A stretch of 64,000 bases of DNA from contig NC_135559.1 in NCBI RefSeq assembly GCF_964340395.1, positions 14,590,759 through 14,654,758 of the forward strand, written 5' to 3'. Origin of the DNA: Glandiceps talaboti (lineage: Eukaryota; Hemichordata; Enteropneusta; Spengelidae). A program made the translations under genes and the position numbers. Under the pieces are notes generated by a model. That model was not told where the DNA came from. It did not search any database and saw only the letters and a program-made list of their open reading frames with translations. Positions 25,123 through 36,012 of this stretch are shown here, piece by piece (the first letter of the stretch is position 1; each line of letters starts with the position of its first letter).

Positions 25123-28100
25123 CAGCAGTACTATTATGTATGGTACTCTGTATGGTACAGCTGTACTACTATTATGTATGGTACTCTGTATGGTACAGCT
25201 GTACTACTATGTATAGTACTATGTATGGTACAGCTGTACTATTATGTATAGTACTCTGTATGGTACAGCTGTACTACTATGTATGGTACTCTGTATGGTA
25301 CAGCTGTACTACTATGTATGGTACTCTGTATGGTACAGCTGTACTACTATGTATGGTACTCTGTATGGTACAGCTGTACTACTATGTATGGTACTCTGTA
25401 TGGTACAGCTGTACTACTATGTATGGTACTCTGTATGGTACAGCTGTACTATTATGTATGGTACTCTGTATGGTACAGCTGTACTACTATGTATGGTACT
25501 CTGTATGGTACAGCTGTACTACTATGTATGGTACTCTGTATGGTACAGCTGTACTACTATGTATGGTACTCTGTATGGTACAGCTGTACTACTATGTATG
25601 GTACTCTGTATGGTACAGCTGTACTACTATGTATGGTACTCTGTATGGTACAGCTGTACTACTATGTATGGTACTCTGTATGGTACAGCTGTACTATTAT
25701 GTATGGTACTCTGTATGGTACAGTTGTATCATTATAGTACTATATGTATGGTACAGCTGTACTACTATTATAGTACTATGTATGGTACAGCTGTACTACT
25801 ATGTATGGTACTCTGTATGGTACAGCTGTACTACTATGTATGGTACTCTGTATGGTACAGCTGTACTATTATGTATGGTACTCTGTATGGTACAGCTGTA
25901 CTACTATGTATGGTACTCTGTATGGTACAGCTGTACTACTATGTATGGTACTCTGTATGGTACAGCTGTACTACTATGTATGGTACTCTGTATGGTACAG
26001 CTGTACTACTATGTATGGTACTATGTATGGTACAGCTGTACTACTATATGTATGGTACTCTGTATGGTACAGCTGTACTACTATGTATGGTACTCTGTAT
26101 GGTACAGCTGTACTACTATGTATGGTACTATGTATGGTACAGCTGTAGTATTATGTATGGTACTCTGTATGGTACAGCTGTACTACTATGTATGGTACTC
26201 TGTATGGTACAGCTGTACTACTATGTATGGTACTCTGTATGGTACAGCTGTACTACTATGTATGGTACTCTGTATGGTACAGCTGTACTACTATGTATGG
26301 TACTATGTATGGTACAGCTGTAGTATTATGTATGGTACTCTGTATGGTACAGCTGTACTACTATGTATGGTACTCTGTATGGTACAGCTGTACTACTATG
26401 TATGGTACTCTGTATGGTACAGCTGTACTATTATGTATGGTACTCTGTATGGTACAGCTGTACTACTATGTATGGTACTCTGTATGGTACAGCTGTACTA
26501 TTATGTATGGTACTCTGTATGGTACAGCTGTACTACTATGTATGGTACTCTGTATGGTACAGCTGTACTACTATGTATGGTACTCTGTATGGTACAGCTG
26601 TACTACTATGTATGGTACTCTGTATGGTACAGCTGTACTACTATGTATGGTACTCTGTATGGTACAGCTGTACTACTATGTATGGTACTCTGTATGGTAC
26701 AGCTGTACTACTATGTATGGTACTCTGTATGGTACAGCTGTACTACTATGTATGGTACTCTGTATGGTACAGCTGTACTACTATGTATGGTACTCTGCAT
26801 GGTACAGCTGTACTACTATGTATGGTACTATGTATGGTACAGCTGTAGTATTATGTATGGTACTCTATATGGTACAGCTGTACTACTATGTATGGTACTC
26901 TGTATGGTACAGCTGTACTACTATGTATGGTACTCTGTATGGTACAGTTGTATCATTATAGTACTGTGTATGGTACAGCTGTACTACTATTACAGTACTA
27001 TGTATGGTACAGCTGTACTACTATTATAGTACTATGTATGGTACAGCTGTACTACTATGTATACTAGTAGTACTATGTATGGTACAGCTGTACTACTATG
27101 TATACTAGTAGTACTATGTATGGTACAGCTGTACTACTATGTATACTAGTAGTACTATGTATGGTACAGCTGTACTACTATTATAGTACTATGTATGGTA
27201 CAGCTGTACTACTATGTATACTAGTAGTACTATGTATGGTACAGCTGTACTACTATTATAGTACTATGTATGGTACAGCTGTACTACTATGTATACTAGT
27301 AGTACTATGTATGGTACAGCTGTACTACTATGTATACTAGTAGTACTATGTATGGTACAGCTGTACTATTATAGTACTATGCATGGTACAGCTGTACTAC
27401 TATTATAGTACTATGTATGGTACAGCTGTACTACTATGTATACTAGTAGTACTATGTATGGTACAGCTGTACTACTATGTATACTAGTAGTACTATGCAT
27501 GGTACAGCTGTACTACTATTATAGTACTATGTATGGTACAGCTGTACTACTATTATGTCTAGTACTATGTATGGTACAGCTGTACTACTATGTATACTAG
27601 TAGTACTATGTATGGTACAGCTGTACTATTATAGTACTATGCATGGTACAGCTGTACTACTATGTCTAGTACTATGTATGGTACAGCTGTACTATTATAG
27701 TACTATGTATGGTACAGCTGTACTACTATGTCTAGTACTATGTATGGTACAGCTGTACTACTATGTCTAGTACTATGCATGGTACAGCTGTACTACTATG
27801 TCTAGTACTATGTATGGTACAGCTGTACTATTATAGTACTATGTATGGTACAGCTGTACTACTATGTCTAGTACTATGTATGGTACAGCTGTACTACTAT
27901 GTCTAGTACTATGCATGGTACAGCTGTACTACTATGTCTAGTACTATGTATGGTACAGCTGTACTACTATGTCTAGTACTATGTATGGTACAGCTGTACT
28001 ACTATGTCTAGTACTATGCATGGTACAGCTGTACTACTATGTCTAGTACTATGTATGGTACAGCTGTACTACTATGTCTAGTACTATGTATGGTACAGCT

Positions 28101-28365
28101 GTACTACTATGTCTAGTACTATGTATGGTACAGCTGTACTACTATGTCTAGTACTATGTATGGTACAGCTGTACTACTATGTCTAGTACTATGTATGGTA
28201 CAGCTGTACTACTATGTCTAGTACTATGCATGGTACAGCTGTACTACTATGTCTAGTACTATGTATGGTACAGCTGTACTACTATGTCTAGTACTATGTA
28301 TGGTACAGCTGTACTACTATGTCTAGTACTATGTATGGTAAAGCTGTATTACTATTAATGTATAG
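25123..28365. repeat. 35-bp minisatellite with palindromic core
   Basis: About 90 units. From 25123 to about 27030 the unit is 35 bp, with GTACTCTGTATGGTACAG and then CTGTACTACTATGTATG. From 27030 to 27600 it is mixed with longer units containing ACTAGTAGTAC. From about 27640 the unit is again 35 bp, but with GTCTAGTACTATGTATGG. Every unit contains the 12-bp palindrome GTACAGCTGTAC. The array lies in the presumed intron between the exons at 28428-28603 and 22132-22235. Confidence 0.97.
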
Positions 28366-28427
28366 TACCCAAATAACATTAAAGGTGACAAAAAACATGA
28401 AACCAACAGCTTAAATTCATACAGTAC

Positions 28428-28603
28428 CTCCATGTCAATAACTCCAGTGTTTGGTTCAACGTCAGATTGGTCCTCACTTCACTGATGGACAGATTATCAA
28501 CATCTACATTACAAACTTTTTGATGATTTTCCAAACAGCCTATAGTAACTTCCTTTCCACAATTCACACAGGATACTTTGGCTGCCTTACTTTCTCGCTC
28601 TTC
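28428..28603 (-). CDS. UBZ-like zinc-finger exon of the G2E3/HECT-like gene
   Basis: The acceptor is a run of T ending CTGCTTTAG at 28604-28605, and the donor is GAG followed by GTACTG at 28426-28427. The exon is 176 bp and opens EERESKAAKVSCVNCGKEV. It carries Cys-X2-Cys-X11-His-X3-Cys (CVNC ... ENHQKVC), the pattern of a small ubiquitin-binding UBZ-type C2HC finger. A polar stretch ending LNQTLELLTW follows. Such a finger commonly follows the YPKL/GGGF region in invertebrate G2E3/HECT-like proteins, as I recall the family. It joins in phase 0 to the exon at 29262-29615 across a 658-bp intron. It ends with two spare bases, AG. Joined to the SH2 exon at 22132-22235 these give AGT (Ser) and stay in frame, but that link crosses a 6.2-kb intron and is unproven. 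Confidence 0.75.
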
Positions 28604-29261
28604 CTAAAGCAGAAAAAAAAATACAAATAATTAAATCTTACTTGATTATTTAATGTTTAATTAAAAAACAGTAGTTACAAACATTTATCAAGCTATACAG
28701 GTCTTCCTTAGGGCCACAAGCTTGACTAGTTCCTAGGAACTATTTTTACAATATCCATTTTGTGTAAATTTTGATATTTTGTATATTTGTGGATAAATTT
28801 AGAGTATTTTGTAAGTCTATAAATTTCTGGCAATAAAAGTTTTTATATTAGTATATATTAGTATTTGTTAAATGCTGATATCAATTTTTTTTAAGGTGGT
28901 ATGTATGTAAAAGGTACACAAGTTCTCTTGTCATTTTGTGCCAGTTTTACCAGCTTTCCACCTTTCTATTGCTGGGGTTCCCATACCTTAAACACCGGGA
29001 TATGGCCAAGGTCAGTTAAAATATAATCGATACACACAAACCAAATAAAATATCTCTTTTGCCAAATCTGATGTGTGCTGAAATGAGTGTCTAAGAAAAA
29101 TAAATCATCATTCCAGTATTTTCAAAGCTTCAACCTATCATAAGATCAATCTGTATATGTTAGCTATGTGCCCCTTATGTATTAGTCTTTCTTTGTATAA
29201 ATTTGTTTTAAAATCTATTTCCTTGTTAATACCTATTATTCATTTCACAAATTCCACTTAC

Positions 29262-29615
29262 CTCACAGTGAGCGCTGCTAGCGCTGTGATCTATCTGCAT
29301 ATTCTTTTGCAGGGGTCTCACATAAGCTACAGCGTGCTTTAACACGGACTCGTCCCTAAAATAAGGTACCGAATAGCCACTGCTAGGCATGGGTAGAGTT
29401 GTTAGTAGTTTGCCACCAGCATGCATGTTCCTGTATATTATAAATCCACCACCATCTGCCAGTTTAGGATAATGACGGTATAGAGTTTCCTGCAAATGTT
29501 CGAAACCACCATCCCCATCAAACGTTATTTTTCGCGTGCCCAGTCCCACCTTCCTAAGTTCCTCTCGTTCCAGTAGGGATGGTACACAAGACGTATCGTC
29601 ACTGTCGTGGTGCAT
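29262..29615 (-). CDS. First coding exon, N-terminal part of a G2E3/HECT-like protein
   Basis: The ATG at 29613-29615 is chosen because an in-frame TAA lies two codons upstream. The 118-codon exon ends at a strong donor (GAG followed by GTAAGT) at 29260-29261, phase 0. Features include an acidic start (MHHDSDDTSC), LEREELRKVGLGTRKITF, then HYPKLADGGGF, then GYSVPYFRDESVL and AYVRPLQKN. I recall this order, YPKL..GGGF followed by GY.VPYL and YIRPLQ, from many marine-invertebrate proteins annotated as G2/M phase-specific E3 ligase-like or HECT-domain proteins. There it precedes a UBZ-like finger, as it does here. The function of this region is not known to me. The catalytic HECT part is not visible in the window. 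The gene lies just left of the duplicated cassette at 29747. Confidence 0.72.
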
Positions 29616-29746
29616 GTCTTACTGCTTCCGGGTCGATTACCGTTGTGATCCTCAGCTTACTTGTTAGAATCTGAAGAAAACTTCTATGACGAAATATGAC
29701 GTAGGGTATGACGCGTCGTGACGTAGTTGAGTTGACAATCAGCCAT

Positions 29747-30822
29747 CCTAAGGGGTACCAGTTTGGTAATAGTAGAGAGGTTTAGATGCGCGTATGTACG
29801 TGTGTTCTATACGTGTAGCGTCATAGTCACGTGATTCGAAGCAACTCAGGCGTTCTGTATCAAACGACGCTACGTCAAAATGGCGGTCTACACGTATCTG
29901 TAAATACGTGTTGAGTTTTTGTCATTTTCTTCGATTAAAAGGCGTATTTTTTATATCAAAGTTCGGAAGCGTAACGTTAAACTAATTGTTTGGTTTTTGG
30001 TTTGGGTAGTTGCAGAAAAAATGGCAAAACTACGGACAAATTTAGAAAACAAAGACGTGTCTGGCCTTCTGGAAAGAAGATGTCAACGCGCGCGTTCACT
30101 TTCCACTGTTTTTCACGTTTGTGTTTTAGAACGCATAACTAAACACAATTTTGTACGCGTCATTACTTGTACGCCTGCACTATCATGCTCCCGTAGGCGT
30201 ACGCGTTCGAACGTGTATCTAAACCTCTCTAGTATAGATTGATTCATCCGCCAGATGCATTGACTTGTCGTTTTTTCAAGAGTTTGACTATCATCCAGAC
30301 CTGACTTATTACTTGATGTTCCTGACTTGTCATTTGACGGACCTGACTTATCACTTGACGTTCCTGACTTGTCAATTGACGGACCTGACTTATCACTTGA
30401 CGTTCCTGACTTGTCAATTGACAGACCTGACTTATCACTTGACGCTCCTGACTTGTCAATTGACGGACCTGACTTATCACTTGACGTTCCTGACTTGTCA
30501 ATTGACGGACCTGACTTATCACTTGACGCTCCTGACTTGTCATTTGATGTACCTGACTTGTCACTTGATGTACCTGACTTATCACTTGACGAGTTCGACT
30601 TTTGACGTGGATTACGCTCCATACTCGTTGTTCATGGCCTTTGTAAGATATTGCCTTTCCTCTTACAGATGCATCAGTCTTCACTTCACTAAGTACAACG
30701 AACACATTCGCAGCTTAGAATCTTCCCTTCCATTAAATGACCTTCGTTTTTTGGTAGCGGTTTTAGATTCGTGAAGGTAAGTGTTCTCCTTATTACAAAC
30801 ACGGCAACACAGGCAATCAACC
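29747..30822. repeat. Duplicated cassette, right copy (with insertion)
   Basis: Same segment as 1779-2393, split by an inserted element at 29775-30229. Outside the insertion the two copies differ, as far as I can see, by a single T. The right end diverges abruptly after GGCAATCAACC at 30822. The 21-bp minisatellite is at 30289-30603. Confidence 0.88.
29775..30229. mobile_element. 455-bp TIR element inserted in the cassette, TSD TAGTA
   Basis: Starts GAGAGGTTTAGATGCGCGT and ends with the inverse of GAGAGGTTTAGATACACGT. That gives a perfect 13-bp terminal inverted repeat continuing imperfectly to about 20 bp. TAGTA at 29770-29774 and 30230-30234 is the 5-bp target duplication. The left cassette copy has one TAGTA and no insertion, which fixes the boundaries. 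The element is unusually CpG-rich for this window and contains CAAAATGGCGG, close to a YY1 motif. It has no transposase; a 107-codon plus-strand frame from 29919 runs out through its right end and is probably not a gene. The superfamily is not assigned. Confidence 0.85.
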
Positions 30823-31319
30823 CGCAATGTTGGCCATATTTGATTTACGGAAAAAGTGCCAAGCATAACATTACATTCTACCCATGGACTACTGAACATA
30901 GCTGACAGTATAAGCGAGAAACACAAATAGAAACTTCTTTTTGAGCGAATGATCTTTATTATTATACAATAACACGTAAGGTGTGTGTGTATGTGATGTT
31001 GTAAAGCTCACACATGTACACATTATGAACAAGTAGTGTGGGGAAAATCCATACTTCATTGACTTTCCTGAACAACAACAATCTAAGGGCTTTCATATGA
31101 ACCCTCTCATAATGTTCAGTCTGGAGGTCAGTGCACTGCCAGCTTTCTACTAAAAGAATGATTTCAGAACATCTGAGACCATTGTACATAACAGGATAAG
31201 ATAAATAAACACAAGACTAATCAGATTGATGTTTGTTATAAGGAGTTACGTATTGATAATTGAGTATTTCGTCACGGTAAATGGCCTTTCCATATGTGGT
31301 TCACATGTCGACGTACCGA
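30823..31319. other. Unassigned sequence with an open minus-strand stretch
   Basis: A 75-codon minus-strand frame at 30962-31189 (beginning MYNGLRCSEIILLVE) has protein-like composition but no recognised family and no clear splice sites. Confidence 0.25.
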
Positions 31320-31436
31320 TCACTGAGTACAAGGAACGCATTTGCAGCTCAGAATCTTCCAGTAAGTGACCTTCGTTGCTGGTAACTTTCGATTCATGGA
31401 GACAAGTGTTATCTGTGTAAGTAAATAAAAACACAA
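31320..31436 (-). pseudogene. Diverged third copy of the cassette's upstream coding segment
   Basis: The minus strand reads NTCLHESKVTSNEGHLLEDSE after an acceptor-like TTACTTACACAG. The cassette copies at about 2270-2365 and 30700-30793 read NTYLHESKTATK, and the left copy continues NEGHLMEG. DNA similarity is clear over about 100 bp (CACT(A/G)AGTACAA and AGAATCTTCC are shared). The aligned frames differ between copies through small indels. This suggests a fragmented gene or mobile-element-borne exon family rather than an intact gene. Confidence 0.45.
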
Positions 31437-31954
31437 CGCAATTTTTGAAAAAAAAGGTGAGCTTTGTATTAAACATGATTGTGCCATAGTCAAACCCGTT
31501 GTATATAGTAGACGAGCATTGGTAAGATAGAAGTTGTTAGATGATGACAATTTAATCCTGTGTGCTTATAGAGGCAGCAGGTAGTGTATGCTTCGAATTC
31601 CAAGAAGTACAGCGGCCCACAGCGTCATTATAAATGCGTGTGCGTGTTAGTAAATGTACAGCGCTTAGGGGGCAATTTCGTTAGGTATCAAAAGCTCATA
31701 AATACGTAATGAAGTTACAACAGTTGATTGACATATATTTGACAGACTTTTTACCAATCTGTCTATTCTTATTATTTGCTATGCTATATACATTTTAGCG
31801 CAATGTCTATATCGCTATACCTTTTCTCTACTAAAAACTATGGCATTTAGAGTTTATGTAGTTTGGCAGTGCAAACATGGTATTTGTCTCGTCCCCATTG
31901 CTCAATTGTACCACGTCGCTCACTGATACAGCTCAGGCCTACAAAAATAAATGT

Positions 31955-32266
31955 TTAGTTCCGGTTACCCGACCCCCACCTAGTTTTTCTCTTCCGACCT
32001 TAAACATCTGTTTACGTATTCGAGAAAAAAATACTAAAATCGCAAAGATTTTGAAGTCTCACGAGAAACAGTGGATGTAGAAACTGACATCAACTTAAAT
32101 AGACAATATTTAACTGTTCTTCCAATCTGTAATGGCTGTATATCTGATGGGAAGAAACCAATAACACAGAGGCTATTTGGAAAACAATAGAAAATCTGAA
32201 CTAGACACTCAAAAATATACCTACCCCACTTATTCTAAAATGAGCGTAATTGGAACCACACAATTT
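31955..32266 (+). mobile_element. MITE-like repeat, copy A
   Basis: Begins TAGTTCCGGTTACCCGACC and ends CTAAAATGAGCGTAATTGG, AACC. The termini are imperfect inverted repeats of the type GGTTCCGATTACCCGACC. It is closely related to 36013-36362 and, inverted, to 15692-15957. It contains a conserved interior phrase that in one frame reads EVSRETVDVETDINLNRQY. Confidence 0.7.
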
Positions 32267-33388
32267 GTTTTATTAGGCTCAGACCACTATCGAAAACAGA
32301 TATTTTGCAGTTATTTCCATTGTACTTAGGATTGCGTCTGTTCCAAGTTTGGAATATATTAAAAACTGTCAACATCCTTGTGACTTTGCATACTGACGTG
32401 AAACGAGACATGTCAAGCTTTCGCGAAATATGACGTCATATACCACAGGGTGCAGCGAGCATGTAATTGATCGATCGGTTGATCGATCGATTGATTTATT
32501 GATTGGTTTATTATTTGGTTGAATGATTGACCGATTGAATGATTATTTTTTGTGGTGAAATAAAACTTTTTTTGTCTGCGATATCGATCAATTGACTCAT
32601 TGATTTTTATGGTGATATAAATTTTTTGCTTCTTTTCAAATTTTCGTGGTAACGTAGCCCTGCTAATTATGAGATTAGGGGTGTTTTGATTTGATTTGAT
32701 TTGATTTGGCAAAAAATATTCAGGAAACCACAAAACAAAAACGGAAATAACACTACAGCTTTCACAAACAAAACAAATACAGCACGGAATACCTTTGCCG
32801 AGGATAACACAAAAAAGTTTTAACAACTTATTTCCATTGTGGTCCTTTTAATTTAGAAAATAGGAGAAGAATGGACAAGATGTCTTGATTTAATCAACAA
32901 AGAGGGAATTCTATACAGCCGAAAGAGAAAAAAGTAGCCAGGGAAAGAATTAAAACGTTTTAATTTCGGAGAAGATGACAATTAGAATGATTTTTTAAAC
33001 GACTATAACTTGAGACGTACAATATATGAATGTCTCAGTTTTTTAAATAACTCAACAAGTCACCATCAAGTACTACCTAGTTTCAAATAGGAATATATCA
33101 TTAACTTCGAACATAAATACACAAATGATCGAAACATTCTCGAAACATACAAAAACAATGCGTGAGAGATCGTGCTTCGAGCAATTCGATTTTTACTTCC
33201 ATAGTTTTGTTACAATTCCCAATTGTACTGACATATTAGTTTGAAATAGCTCATTATAAATTCATAAAATTGGTGTCAAAGTCAGGGGAATATTCAAGCA
33301 GCTGTAACTTCCTAAAACAGGAACTATTTCAGTGATATTTGCTTCAACGCGTTCTTTGAAACATCAGTTATCTAATGGTGTCCTGAAT
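32267..33388. other. Non-coding stretch with TTGA/TCGA-rich simple repeat
   Basis: A degenerate GATTGATCGATC-type repeat at about 32466-32600 accounts for the long minus-strand ORF there. The rest is AT-rich without recognisable coding signals. Confidence 0.4.
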
Positions 33389-33472
33389 CTACTCAAGACA
33401 GCAATCGGCAATTACCATAATGCAAGGAAAGTGAGCAATCAGCAAAATTTGTAGAGAGTTCGACACCCTAGG
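33389..33472 (-). CDS. Tentative last exon of secreted-protein gene 1
   Basis: A strong acceptor (TTTGTTTCAG) at 33473-33474 is followed in phase 0 by 27 codons and TAG. The peptide begins PRVSNSLQ and is otherwise hydrophobic with three cysteines. The intron would be 390 bp. The parallel candidate for gene 2 (40190-40276) also starts P-basic-aliphatic and is hydrophobic, which could mean a C-terminal membrane or GPI-type tail. The gene-2 candidate lies inside a MITE-like element, so the parallel may be chance. Alternatively gene 1 ends by reading on from 33863 to a stop at 33827-33829. Confidence 0.28.
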   Translation of the reverse strand, partial: PRVSNSLQILLIAHFPCIMVIADCCLE

Positions 33473-33862
33473 CTGAAACAAAGAGTTAGTTGGACACAGT
33501 GAGCGTGGAGTGGGTCAATCATCAGCCTCCTAATCCGACGATTTAACCTATAAACAATAGGCGTTACGTATCTTTTTTTCTGAAGTTGTCTGAGCTAATA
33601 GTCATAGTATGGCCCTGTGCTGGTTTAATTCGACTTAACATGGCACATTTTGGTCATTTAGTCTAAGTCACACCTGTTATAGTGGGAAATCAACTGACTA
33701 AGAAGAGAGTTGGCTGAATTCCAAGGGACCAGGCTCGTTAGTAGTACCCTATTACAAGAAAGTTTACCCGAAAAGAAACATATACTAAGTATAGCTAAAA
33801 ATAGCCGAATGTTGGCAGAAATACTTTTAAATGTGCTGATAGTATAATGCCAGGTTAAATAC

Positions 33863-34132
33863 CTGTTTACGGATGGAGCCAAATACCTCACAGCAACACT
33901 TGGGTTCCATGTGAAAGCTTGGATCTCCCCCTTGTAAAGATATCTCAGAAGTAATCTTACGGGCCCGATTCTGTACACAGGCGAATGCCATCACCTTTGT
34001 AGATCTATAACCAGGCACATCACGAATTAGAACGTCGTGACGTTCTCTTCGACAGGAATCAGTCACGGATAGTAACAAGCAAACCACCATAGCAATGGTA
34101 GGTATAACTACTATCTTGTGACTTAGTGGCAT
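33863..34132 (-). CDS. Small secreted cysteine-containing protein 1 (exon with start and signal peptide)
   Basis: A minus-strand exon runs from an acceptor (CTACTTTCAG) at 34187-34188 through a short 5' UTR to ATG at 34130-34132. It then has 90 codons to CAG followed by GTATTT. Residues 1-26 are a signal peptide (MPLSHKIV..VVCLLLSVTDS). The mature part starts CRRERHDVL, has VMAFACVQNRARK in the middle and KCCCEVFGSIRKQ at the end. It is clearly paralogous to the exon at 40600-40881: same MPL start, CRRE, AFACVQ, CCCEV and RK, the same acceptor in the 5' UTR, and the same phase-0 end. The product should be exported; a cytokine-like or defence role is only a guess. I recognise no named family. 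If the GT is not used as a donor, the frame adds VFNLALYYQHI and stops. Confidence 0.75.
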
Positions 34133-34186
34133 GTTTAGTGTCGTGTGGTGTGGGTAGTGATATCGGTTCCAAATGTGGTATGAGGT

Positions 34187-34673
34187 CTGAAAGTAGTAAA
34201 TTAAAATTTTTAGTTGATCTGCAGGCGATGATGATGTATTTCGAATCACGACAGTGTATAAACATGCATTCATATCTTATAGCTAAAATGATGTAGGCTT
34301 GGTGTTTCCTCTCATGGGACATTACGTTTTTAACTCAAGATAGACATATTTCAACTCTAGACTAAAATTAGCAGAGACACAATAAACACAGCAGGATCCT
34401 TTGAATTGGTCAGGAAACTTCTACTCCAAAAGATACTTTGTAGATGGGGGCGGAAACTTTATGGGGTGTTTCTAAAATGTACAGGCGAATACCCACTATA
34501 ATAAGGAATTCGCGAAACGCGGACTGACTACCATCGCGTACGAGTGTCTTACGTTCGCTGTTGGTCATATATACAATGGGGTATGACACCAGGCAGCAGT
34601 GACCAATCGTAGAGCCCGATATCGCACACGTGATGGTTGAATTTCTAGTGATGCTTGTAACCAGAATCGCGCC
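34187..34673. other. Upstream region/5' intron of secreted-protein gene 1
   Basis: Lies upstream of the acceptor at 34187 on the minus strand. A non-coding first exon must be to the right but I cannot place it. Confidence 0.3.
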
Positions 34674-34952
34674 CCGATCTTGGTATTGTTACACAATCGT
34701 ACTTTCATTGTGTTACCAGTTCATTTTATAATCAGAACGCGAAGAAAGAAATCACAAAATGCCATCAACCTCACTGCTTTATGTCATGTCTACGATGCCA
34801 ACTCATTGTTGCCCAAGGGCAAATGTATTCCTTTGCCTACGCCTACTTTAGGGATACGGTATACATACACTACCGACCAGCATGGTTGTCCTGTAAATGC
34901 CAATTTATCAGGTTTCTATGATACAAATTCTTTGAAATAATACCAAGATCGG
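34674..34952. mobile_element. 279-bp element with perfect 14-bp TIRs
   Basis: CCGATCTTGGTATT at 34674-34687 is the exact inverse of AATACCAAGATCGG at 34939-34952. Size and TIRs suit a MITE. I see no target duplication, and an 86-codon ORF inside (34680-34940) shows no recognised product. Confidence 0.5.
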
Positions 34953-36012
34953 TTCGGTATCCCCACAAGAGAGGAACCACTGTTACAAAGTATAGAAAGC
35001 GTCGCCTCGTCGTTCTAAGCTAACAATGTTGTTTTTTTGTTTTGTTTTTAAAAAAAAAAGTAATGTTTTTGAATCTGTGTAACATATACCAAAAACCTCT
35101 GAAGGAAAAAAGAAAAGAAACTACATTCAATATTAAATGATTGGGATATTGTATTGTTAGGAATACAGCAGTGTCTGTGCGAGATTATTTTTACTCACAC
35201 TGCCTCTGTTTCAAACTCAGAAGAATACTTTCACTTACCTACTGATCTACTGTACTGTGCAGTCGACACGAATAATGATGTTTCTTTGTTCTAACAATGC
35301 ACTATTATATATAGGAAGATTTAGTATTAATCTATTTTATGATGCCCTCTTGTGGTAGACGAAAGCATTAGGTATTTTCGCCTAGAGGTGGGTGGCGACA
35401 TTTGAAAAAACTCTGAGGCAATTCACACTTTTGCAGCAACTTCGGACCTGAAGGCAAGGTAAAGAATTTGCTTTCCTCACCCAAGTACCTAAGGTTAAAC
35501 ATTTCTTAACCAATATAAAGTCAGAAGTATCTTGAACTTTGTCACTCATACATTTGTCTATGTGTGTTTCAGTGTATTTTTCTGAGATATTGTTGGATAT
35601 TAAAACTGCCATAGTGACATGGCCAATTTTGCCAAAAATGTGGCCTTATGTGTATTTGTAAAGATTTATAAGTTTAGGATGTTTAGGATGTGTGAGAGTC
35701 AGCCATAAACACGTTTAATGATAAATATGATAATCAATATCCAATATGCAAATCATGACTGATGACGAGCACTACATTTCTTGTTTTTTTTTACCACCAG
35801 CGAGACACCTATCTGCTCACCCATGCCCGTGTTAGTAATTATGTTTTAATGGTAATGTTTGGGAGTGGAGTTTCACCATCAGTATTTGCTCATGATTGGG
35901 CAACAAAGGCGAATCTAGTTTTACGTTTATCTGCAAGTCTTTATTCATGATGGACCCAGACAAGTCATTGACACCAACTCTGCACTGTGCTAAATTTCTA
36001 AGGTAAAAATGG
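34953..36012. other. Non-coding interval
   Basis: No defended genes. A minus-strand 76-codon frame at 35382-35612 (MAVLISNNISEKYTETHIDK...) looks somewhat protein-like but has no recognised family. Confidence 0.3.

Noticed and set aside
25077-27029. 650-codon ORF and its overlapping frames
   Set aside because: It is the translation of the 35-bp minisatellite; three units make 35 codons without stop. No start context, domain or non-repeat sequence supports a protein.
22132-28603. A complete Src-family kinase gene
   Set aside because: Only the first SH2 exon is visible. No SH3, second SH2 or kinase exon with HRDL/DFG motifs was found on the minus strand, so no gene symbol is given.
29919-30242. 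107-codon ORF in the inserted element
   Set aside because: It runs through the element's right TIR into the cassette and has no recognised domain; not supported as a transposase or host gene.
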